Of a stretch of DNA of 64,000 nucleotides, positions 57,064-64,000 are shown one piece after another. Within the stretch, counting starts at the first letter, position 1; every line of letters starts with the position of its first letter. The DNA is taken from positions 62,001 through 126,000 of the forward strand of contig JAJFFY010000046.1 in the NCBI GenBank assembly GCA_021776415.1, in the 5' to 3' direction. The stretch is from Hyphococcus sp. (GTDB taxonomy: Bacteria > Pseudomonadota > Alphaproteobacteria > Caulobacterales > Parvularculaceae). Under the pieces are notes generated by a model. The model saw nothing but the letters and a program-made list of their open reading frames with translations. It was not told the origin of the DNA and did no database searches. The translations under genes and the position numbers were made by a program.

Positions 57064-59326
57064 CGCGCATCCCCTGACGGAAGAATTCCGTTTCCCATGA
57101 CACGCCGGTGATGAACGCATCGATTGTTGCAGCATTGCGAAAGTCAAAGACCGGCGCTGCCGTGAACATATGTTCCAGCGCGCGGGCGTAGGATTTATTG
57201 GCGCCGAGCGCTTGTCTGGCTGACGCGGGCAGCGACTTGCTTCCCGACTTCAAGGCCGCGAGCGCGTAGGCGTTCGCCATATCGATGTCCAATTGCTTCG
57301 GCGGCAGCGCCGCAAAACTGTCGGCGGCGATGCGCCATTCTTCTGCGCGCCACAGGAGGCGTGTTTTGCGCGCATCCATTTTTTGACGCTGCAACAGGTG
57401 GCGCGCCGTCTTGCGGATGAGAGCCTTGTCGGCAAGCTTTGCGCCGGCGCGCAGGGCGACTTCGGCAAGGCCGTCATGTTCGGGGCTCTTCGTTGCCAGG
57501 GCCAGCGCCGCTTTTGCGTCACCTGCGACAAGATAGGCGCTAGCGACAACCACATCAGCGTCGGCGCGCAGCTCGGCGGTAATTTCCGCGGTCGCGCGCG
57601 CGGCTAGTTGCGGTGCGCCCATGGACGCCAGCATGCGCGCGATGGCGAGCCGCATTTCGTGATCGTCCGCATTAGCTCCGAACAAATCCGGATACTGGAA
57701 ATAAAAATCAACCGCCGCCAATCGTTGCGCCGGTTCATCGCTGGCCAGCGCGGTTGCGATCATTGCGCGAGCTATAAAGCCGGTCGCTTGCGCTGTTTCA
57801 GGTGCGATTTCCTTGACGTTGCGTAATTTTTCAAAGGCTGCGCCAATGCGGCCAGCGGAGGCCAGCGCGCCAGCGCCCGAAATTGCGGCGTCTATTTCAC
57901 CACGGCTGGCCGCGCTCATCAGCGCTTGTTCTGACAGGTCGTCAAAAAATCCCTCATAGGCTATTGTCGCCTTGCGGTCGAATTCTTCTGCGAGGACGCC
58001 AAGCGCGCGCGAGCGATAGGGACCGGGTGTTTGCGCCACGGCGGCGAGCTTATCTTGCACGCGATCATCTCGAGACGGATGGTTCTCGGCGCCATCATCG
58101 GGCAACACCGCACGGAGAATAACCAGGCCGGGCGTTTCTTCCCCGTCATAGGCGACCGCCGCGATATCATAATGCCGCCTTGCCGCCGGCAGGTTTTCCT
58201 GCTCAAGCGCCTTTAGCGCCAGCAGTTCCGCCACCGGTCCACGCAAGCTTTTTGGCAGAGTATTGAGGGTGCGGTACTGCGCGTTGGAGTAGGATTTATC
58301 TTGCGCCGATGGAGGCGAAGCGGCTCTTAAAAGCAGATCGTAAATCCCACCGCATGTGCTGAATGCTTCAAGTTTGTCTTGCGCGCCGACGGCGTCGCCG
58401 CTGCCAAGCGCCGCCAGCCCGCCAATCACCATAAATTCTGGATCAGCGGCCTTATCCTGTGCGGCGGCCAGCGCCGCGGCCTCAGAGAAAAACCCAAGCC
58501 GCAAATAGCCATGTCCAAGCGCAATCTCCAGCGCCGCCTGATTGGCGCCGTCGGCGTTTTCGAGGCGTTGGCGTAGATCAACAGTTTCTGCATAGGTAAT
58601 ATCGCCGGCGCCCGTGGCACTGTCGGTAAAGCGCGACGGGTCGATGCAAAGTTTGCTCGCATCAACGCCACTCAAGGTCGGCGCAGCGTTTGTCTCAAAA
58701 GAGGCGTTGGCGACGGGGGTGAGGCCGGCGTTCTCGGTTGCGTGATCGGGAACCAGATTTGTGGGCTGCCCGGTTCTGCTTTTGAGTGCGACGACGCCCT
58801 GGTCGTTCGCGGCGGCAAGTAGAGCAATCATGCGGTCACGCGCGGCGCGTAATTCATCAGATGACGGTTTGCGCCGTGACGGCGTTGGCGGCGAGGCGGC
58901 TGTTTTTTTGGTGGGCTGAGCGACAGGTTTTTGTTTCTTGATCGGCCCGAGCGGCTTATCAAAAATGTCGATGATCAAAGAATTGTGCTCGCTGCGCTCA
59001 GCCCGTGCGGTGCAATCGCAGTTTAGCGTCAAGATGAGTTCATTGCCGTCGGCCGTGGTTTTGCTGCTGGTATTGAGAACGCGATGGGCTTTGCGGTTTT
59101 TGTCGACGCCCGACACGCCAAGGCGCTGTGCAGAGTTCGAAAAAACCACGGTGACCATTCGGTTTTCGGTCTTCAGCACCCATGCCTCCGGCGCATTGGG
59201 AATAACAATCCGGGAGTAACTGCCATGCTCGCCCGCACGGACCGTCAGGGGTTCGCCAGCAGCGGCTGGGGAGGGCTCTGCGGCATTCGCCAGGGCGGCA
59301 ATAGCTATGATGGGCAGGATGATCAT
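57056..59326 (-). CDS. Large exported protein of unknown function embedded in motility operon (N-terminal beta-rich domain, Ala-rich helical-repeat body)
   Basis: Signal peptide MIILPIIAIAALANAAEPSPAAAG; about 756 aa; long Ala-rich helical repeats (e.g. ALEIALGHGYLRLGFFSEAAALAAAQDKAADPEFMVIGGLAALGSGDAVGAQDKLEAF); overlaps motA and flgF. Confidence 0.8.
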   Translation of the reverse strand: MIILPIIAIAALANAAEPSPAAAGEPLTVRAGEHGSYSRIVIPNAPEAWVLKTENRMVTVVFSNSAQRLGVSGVDKNRKAHRVLNTSSKTTADGNELILTLNCDCTARAERSEHNSLIIDIFDKPLGPIKKQKPVAQPTKKTAASPPTPSRRKPSSDELRAARDRMIALLAAANDQGVVALKSRTGQPTNLVPDHATENAGLTPVANASFETNAAPTLSGVDASKLCIDPSRFTDSATGAGDITYAETVDLRQRLENADGANQAALEIALGHGYLRLGFFSEAAALAAAQDKAADPEFMVIGGLAALGSGDAVGAQDKLEAFSTCGGIYDLLLRAASPPSAQDKSYSNAQYRTLNTLPKSLRGPVAELLALKALEQENLPAARRHYDIAAVAYDGEETPGLVILRAVLPDDGAENHPSRDDRVQDKLAAVAQTPGPYRSRALGVLAEEFDRKATIAYEGFFDDLSEQALMSAASRGEIDAAISGAGALASAGRIGAAFEKLRNVKEIAPETAQATGFIARAMIATALASDEPAQRLAAVDFYFQYPDLFGANADDHEMRLAIARMLASMGAPQLAARATAEITAELRADADVVVASAYLVAGDAKAALALATKSPEHDGLAEVALRAGAKLADKALIRKTARHLLQRQKMDARKTRLLWRAEEWRIAADSFAALPPKQLDIDMANAYALAALKSGSKSLPASARQALGANKSYARALEHMFTAAPVFDFRNAATIDAFITGVSWETEFFRQGMRDE

Positions 59327-60192
59327 GCGGCTTGCTTCTTTAATTCTTTCAAGGCTTCTTCGATATCTGAAAAGCTTGGACGTTCCGCACGGGGGACATT
59401 GCGCCGTGCGACTTCGATGCACATCTGCGGAGTATGATGTTGCAGATGTGCGACAATCGCTTCGCGAATGAGCGCGTAAAAACGTTGTTCATGCTCACGT
59501 ACGGCTTTGACTTTTTCGGCAATGGGTCCGACCAGGCCATAGGCCAGAAAAACGCCGAGAAATGTGCCGACAAGAGCGCCGCCGATCATCTGCCCAAGAA
59601 CTTCGGGCGGCTTGTCGATGGACGCCATGGTTTTGATGACGCCGAGTACGGCCGCGACAATGCCCAGCGCCGGCAGGCCATCGGCCATAACTTGCAAGGC
59701 ATGCGCGCCATGCATGCTATCTTCATGGACCGCCTCAAGCTGTTTTTCGAGCAGTTCCTCAACCTGATGGGGATTGTCAAAATTCATCAGTATCGAACGA
59801 ATTGTGTCGCAGATAATTTCGGTGGCGACCGCGTCATCGGCAATTTTACTATAGCGCGCGAATATTGTGGACTCTTCCGGGTTTTCAATATGCGCCTCGG
59901 CTTGAACAGGACTGTCCTTGGCAAGCCGTAAAAGTTCGAACATTAAACACAGCAGATCCTGAAAATCGGCGCGTTTCCATTTCGACCCGACGACCGCCTT
60001 CATGATGTCGCCGCCGACATGTTTGATGACGGGAAAACCATTGCCGAGCACAAAAGCGCCGATCGCCGAACCGCCGATGATCATCATCTCATAGGGGAGC
60101 GAATGGAGGATTATCGCCATCTTTCCGCCGGCGATAATATATCCGCCAAAGACCATGACGACCGTGATTGTGATGCCGACAAGACTTCCCAT
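59323..60192 (-). CDS. motA: Flagellar motor stator protein MotA
   Basis: GLPALGIVAAVLGVIKTMASIDKPPEVLGQMIGGALVGTFLGVFLAYGLVGPIAEKVKA. Start near 60192 (MGSLVGI) or 60216. Confidence 0.95.
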   Translation of the reverse strand: MGSLVGITITVVMVFGGYIIAGGKMAIILHSLPYEMMIIGGSAIGAFVLGNGFPVIKHVGGDIMKAVVGSKWKRADFQDLLCLMFELLRLAKDSPVQAEAHIENPEESTIFARYSKIADDAVATEIICDTIRSILMNFDNPHQVEELLEKQLEAVHEDSMHGAHALQVMADGLPALGIVAAVLGVIKTMASIDKPPEVLGQMIGGALVGTFLGVFLAYGLVGPIAEKVKAVREHEQRFYALIREAIVAHLQHHTPQMCIEVARRNVPRAERPSFSDIEEALKELKKQAA

Positions 60193-60278
60193 GAAAACAA
60201 CCAATAATAGCGTCAATAAAAGATTACCCGTATAACGGGTATTTCATGAATAGGTTAAAGATGGCTGAAACAGCAGCG

Positions 60279-60821
60279 CTAAAGGCTTTGCGAGCGATTG
60301 GCGAGAATGATGCTGATCAAATAGGCTTTCTTGGAATCTAGCGTTGCGACGACTTGCGCGGCTTGTTCTGCGTTCATCGCCGCCAGCAATCCGGCGGCAA
60401 ATTTCGGATCCATCTCATTGATGATGTCGCCGGCCTGTTTGGGTTTCATACCCTCATAAATGGCGGCAAGTTTTGCAATATCGGCGTTTTGCGTAGCGCG
60501 GTGTTCATCCATCGTCGCGCGCAGATTATCGTTGACGCCTTCCAGCTCGCTGAGGCGCTTTTCAATTTGAGAATCATAGACGGCAAGCTTGGCCTTGCGT
60601 TCAGAGAGCGCGGTCTCTTCTGCATCCAGCGCAACCGTGCGCGCACGCACAGCTTCGGCGAGCTCGCCGTCTACGCACAGTTGCGCGTCTGTCGCGTGCG
60701 TCGTTTCCATAGGCGCAGGCTGTGATGCTGCATCGGCGATATCAGACGCCATGACCGCAAGACGGCCAAGAAAGGAGCCGGAAAAAATTATGGCGAGAAC
60801 AATAAGGGCTCGGTTTTTCAT
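60279..60821 (-). CDS. MotE-like / MgtE intracellular N-domain protein
   Basis: AAIYEGMKPKQAGDIINEMDPKFAAGLLAAMNAEQAAQVVATLDSKKAYLISIILANR; signal anchor. Confidence 0.8.
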   Translation of the reverse strand: MKNRALIVLAIIFSGSFLGRLAVMASDIADAASQPAPMETTHATDAQLCVDGELAEAVRARTVALDAEETALSERKAKLAVYDSQIEKRLSELEGVNDNLRATMDEHRATQNADIAKLAAIYEGMKPKQAGDIINEMDPKFAAGLLAAMNAEQAAQVVATLDSKKAYLISIILANRSQSL

Positions 60822-60824
60822 GAC

Positions 60825-61388
60825 TTATCGTGTGCTCCGCCTGGCGGCAATCCACGCACCCGCAGCTCCGGTGGCGCCTTGCGGCGGATTTTGGGCTGGC
60901 GCTTGTTGTTCGGGGTCGGAGAATTCAATGCGGTCGGCGTCGCCGAGTGGTTCAGCGCTCGCCGTTATGTCGTCATCTGGCGCGGATGGGGCTTGGTTGT
61001 CATCCGTCGTTGATATGGGCTGAACCGGCCCGGCGGCGTTGAGGCAAACGGCGATCTCTTTGGTCGCCGCCAGCGCCGCCTCATTGATATTGGCAATCGT
61101 CGAGTCGGCGATGCCGCCAATAGACTCCGCCAGAGATGTCAGCTTGGGCAAAAATTCTCGCGTTTCCGCCACCAGAGGGGCAAGCTCGTTGACGCTCTCA
61201 GTGCTGCTTTTCTTCGCTTGTGCGACGGCGGCTTGCGCCTGCTCCACTGCCGCCGCCATTGACGCGATGGTCGCGCCAAGTCCCTTTTCGGTGTCTTTAA
61301 GTCGTTGCAGTTTGCGGTTGAGAACAAAACAATATACGGCGGCCGAGCCGGATGCGGCTAGCAACATAAAATCGAAGATCATTTCCAT
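60825..61388 (-). CDS. DUF6468-like membrane-anchored coiled-coil protein of flagellar operons
   Basis: N-terminal TM, LNRKLQRLKDTEKGLGATIASMAAAVEQAQAAVAQAKKSS; adjacent to fliL/motE as in other alphaproteobacteria. Confidence 0.6.
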   Translation of the reverse strand: MEMIFDFMLLAASGSAAVYCFVLNRKLQRLKDTEKGLGATIASMAAAVEQAQAAVAQAKKSSTESVNELAPLVAETREFLPKLTSLAESIGGIADSTIANINEAALAATKEIAVCLNAAGPVQPISTTDDNQAPSAPDDDITASAEPLGDADRIEFSDPEQQAPAQNPPQGATGAAGAWIAARRSTR

Positions 61389-61396
61389 GACGGGCC

Positions 61397-62020
61397 TCAG
61401 GTTAGAACGAATTCGGTAATTAAAATCTGGTCGATGGCTATGCCGGGCGCGACCGCGCCGATGCGTCGGCGAACCTGCGCGCGCAGGCGCGACATCGCCG
61501 CCGGGTCTTCAAACTCATCGCTGTTGACGGAGCGAAGATAGGTGTTGAGCACATCCTTGATGTGATAGGTGCGCGATAGCAGCGTGTCCGCCTGCTCGCT
61601 GGGGGTTTCGATGATGAGGGCGAGTTTGAGATGGCGCCTTGAGCCCATGGGTCGTATGGAAATGACCATGGGATCGAGCACCAAATACGCCGCCTCGCCG
61701 TGATATTCTATTTTGCCGCCCTGTATTTCAAAACTTTTCGCACCCTGCTTTTGGCCGTGTTTATTATCTTTTTTAGATTTGTGGCCTGACGGTTTCGCTT
61801 CGGCATGGCTCTTCTGGTCGCTATCATGGGCGTCTTCTTCTTCGGTGATTTCGGCGCCGGGCTCAGCGCCGGGCGCCAGAAAAAATACCCCCGCCGCCGC
61901 GCCGCCCGCGACGATCAGCGCGACAAAGGCAATCAGAATGATACCGACGCCCTTTTTCTTTTTACCGTCGCCGCCTTCTTCTGTTTCCTCGGAAGCGGGG
62001 TTTTTTTCTGCGTCGGCCAT
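61397..62020 (-). CDS. fliL: Flagellar basal body-associated protein FliL
   Basis: IILIAFVALIVAGGAAAGVFFL TM; RHLKLALIIETPSEQADTLLSRTYHIKDVLNTYLRSVNSDEFEDPAAMSRLRAQVRRRIGAV; start refined to 62020. Confidence 0.93.
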   Translation of the reverse strand: MADAEKNPASEETEEGGDGKKKKGVGIILIAFVALIVAGGAAAGVFFLAPGAEPGAEITEEEDAHDSDQKSHAEAKPSGHKSKKDNKHGQKQGAKSFEIQGGKIEYHGEAAYLVLDPMVISIRPMGSRRHLKLALIIETPSEQADTLLSRTYHIKDVLNTYLRSVNSDEFEDPAAMSRLRAQVRRRIGAVAPGIAIDQILITEFVLT

Positions 62021-62153
62021 GGTTACACCTAAAAGTTGTACTAATGAATATAGACAACTATTCGTAAACTCAAAATTAATAATGAAAGCGGAAATTAACC
62101 AAGAAATTTGAAGTGGCGCGCTGAGGTGCGTCTTCCATTGGTGGTAATGTGTA

Positions 62154-63662
62154 ATGTCAAACCTGGCGGCGTACTGGAACCAGTTGTCGATGCAGAAGAA
62201 GCTGGTGCTTACCGGCGTTTTGCTGGCGACGATTGCTGCATTCTGGTTGCTGATGAATGTGGCGTCCAAACCGCATATGGCTTTTCTCTATGGCGGGCTG
62301 GACCCGGCGGCGGCCGGCGAAATTCTAAGTGCTTTGGAAGGAATGGATGTTGCCGCCGAAGTGCGCGGCGATGCGATCTATGTGCCGCAACCAAAACGCG
62401 ATGAAGTGCGCATGGCGCTTGCACGCCAGGGGTTGCCGCAACAGGGCCAAGCGGGCTTCGAGCTGCTCGATGAGATGAACGGTTTTGCGGTGACGTCGGA
62501 TATGTTTGACGCCACCTATTGGCGCGCCAAGGAGGGCGAGCTGGCGCGCACAATTTTAGCGACGCCGGGCGTGAAGGCGGCGCGGGTGCATATCGCCGCG
62601 CCCAAAATATCGTCGTTCTCGCGCCAGAGCCGCAAACCCAGCGCATCGGTGACCATCACCATGAGCCGGGGGCGGATGGACCGCCAGCGCGCCGTCGCCA
62701 TTCGTTATCTGGTGGCGCTTGGCGTGCCTGATCTCGACCCGGAACAGGTGGTGATTGTTGATTCCCTCAACGGCGTGGTTTTAAAGCCCGGCAGCCAAAA
62801 CGCGCTGGAAGAAATAGAGACAAGCGACACCGACCGCGCGCGCAAGATGGAGCGCGCGCTTCTCAATATGCTTGAAGCTCATGTGGGGCCGGACAATGCA
62901 CGAGTGAACATATCGCTGCGGGTTGATCGCGAGCGCGAGAGCGTATCGGAGCGGATACTGAAACCGGAAAGCCGAGTGCTGATGGCGCGCGAGACCACTG
63001 AGATACAACAATCTGATAGCGGCGCCGGCAATGCGGTGACGGTTGCCAGCAATTTGCCCGATGGCGACGCCGCCAGTGGACCATCGGGATCAAAGTCTGA
63101 ACGCAACGAGGCGAACCAGACAACCCGCTTTGATATTTCCGAGGTTAACCGTAAGCGGGAAAAAATGCCCGGCGCGATTGCGCAAGTCCATGTCGCGGTA
63201 ATGATCAATGAAACCGAACCAACGCCGCGCAGCGAAGAAGAGCTGAGCGCGCTGGGTGATCTTGTCGCCACGGCGATAGGGTTTGATCAGGCGCGGGGCG
63301 ATAAGGTTACCGTGAAAGCGATGTCGTTTCATCAAGCCGAGGTGATTGCGGACGATCCGGTGACCGGCGGCGCGATGGCGTTTCTGCAAGATAATCTGAT
63401 CTCGATGTTACAGATTTTTATTCCGGCAGTTGTTGTGCTCGCGCTGGCGCTGTTTGTGTTGAAGCCAATCCTGACCGCAGGGCCGGCAGCGCAGATTACG
63501 AGCCAGGGCGCGGCGTCTGAAATCGTCGGCGCACTCGAAGCCCCAACGGGTGGTGCGGATATGAAAACCCCGGCGGTTGCATTGCAAGACCTGGCCAGCG
63601 CAGACACCGGCGCCGCCGCCACAGTCCTGACCTCCTGGCTCGATGAAACCGAGGCGGCGTGA
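62154..63662 (+). CDS. fliF: Flagellar M-ring protein FliF
   Basis: AARVHIAAPKISSFSRQSRKPSASVTITMSRGRMDRQRAVAIRYLVALGVPDLDPEQVVIVDSLNGVVL. Confidence 0.96.
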   Translation: MSNLAAYWNQLSMQKKLVLTGVLLATIAAFWLLMNVASKPHMAFLYGGLDPAAAGEILSALEGMDVAAEVRGDAIYVPQPKRDEVRMALARQGLPQQGQAGFELLDEMNGFAVTSDMFDATYWRAKEGELARTILATPGVKAARVHIAAPKISSFSRQSRKPSASVTITMSRGRMDRQRAVAIRYLVALGVPDLDPEQVVIVDSLNGVVLKPGSQNALEEIETSDTDRARKMERALLNMLEAHVGPDNARVNISLRVDRERESVSERILKPESRVLMARETTEIQQSDSGAGNAVTVASNLPDGDAASGPSGSKSERNEANQTTRFDISEVNRKREKMPGAIAQVHVAVMINETEPTPRSEEELSALGDLVATAIGFDQARGDKVTVKAMSFHQAEVIADDPVTGGAMAFLQDNLISMLQIFIPAVVVLALALFVLKPILTAGPAAQITSQGAASEIVGALEAPTGGADMKTPAVALQDLASADTGAAATVLTSWLDETEAA

Positions 63663-63711
63663 TGACGGGCTTCTGCTTGATGATTTTAAAAACTATTTCG
63701 GGAGTTAAAAA

Positions 63712-64000
63712 ATGAGCGAAGAAAGCGCAGCCGCGCCGCCAGAAACTGATGCGGATAAAGATGACGTTGTGATGACGAAAAATGTCGCGGCGCCGGGCGA
63801 TCTTCGCAATCCGAAAATTATGTCGCTGCCGGTGCGGATTATAGTGTCGGTCGGCAAGGCGCAAATGACGGTTGAGCAATTGTTGAATCTGTCGCCCGAG
63901 GCGGTGATTGATCTTGATGCGCAAATTGACGATCCAGCGGAGATTTTTGTTGGCGACAGGTTGGTGGCGCGCGGCGAGCTAGTTGAATCGGACGGCAAAG
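63712..64000 (+). CDS. fliN: Flagellar motor switch protein FliN (truncated by window end)
   Basis: MSLPVRIIVSVGKAQMTVEQLLNLSPEAVIDLDAQIDDPAEIFVGDRLVARGELVES; manual translation from ATG 63712, open to the window end. Confidence 0.92.
   Translation, partial: MSEESAAAPPETDADKDDVVMTKNVAAPGDLRNPKIMSLPVRIIVSVGKAQMTVEQLLNLSPEAVIDLDAQIDDPAEIFVGDRLVARGELVESDGK

Noticed and set aside
1-64000. CRISPR arrays, tRNA/rRNA genes, IS elements or prophage
   Set aside because: No regularly spaced repeats, no transposase/integrase/phage structural proteins in the ORF track and no tRNA/rRNA signatures noticed by eye; a tRNAscan/Infernal run would be needed to be certain.

Overview
The window looks like a contiguous alphaproteobacterial chromosome segment: GC-rich, divK-pleD, flbT/flaF, UrcA, CtrA-type biology, Rhodobacterales/Caulobacterales-like flagellar gene order. 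The left half (about 0.2-33 kb) is mostly housekeeping and metabolism: an exosortase-A/amidotransferase pair at the left edge, acetyl-CoA synthetase, D-Ala-D-Ala carboxypeptidase, a phasin, clpS-clpA, an unusual Flp-type pilin, dinB, divK-pleD, rpmG (absent from the ORF track), purB, tdh and kbl. At about 33-42.5 kb there is an acyl-CoA carboxylase / AtuA-like / acyl-CoA dehydrogenase catabolic cluster with its own TetR regulator. From 42.5 kb to the right edge lies a dense flagellar island: flhB-fliR-flhA-fliQ-fliE-flgC-flgB, DUF1217, flbT, flaF, flagellin, flgN-like, rod-binding protein, fliK, flgD, two FliL-like genes, flgH, flgA, flgG, flgF, a large uncharacterised exported protein, motA, motE-like, fliF and a truncated fliN. 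No rRNA, tRNA, CRISPR array, prophage or transposase was recognised. The best leads are: (i) a large uncharacterised exported repeat-type protein embedded between motA and flgF; (ii) a pair of identical-half-site operators bracketing the phasin promoter; (iii) an orphan Flp pilin with a Gly/Ser-rich linker and a poly-lysine tail; (iv) fliF followed directly by fliN without fliG/fliH. I found no clear evidence of a wholly new multi-gene system; these are candidates for follow-up.
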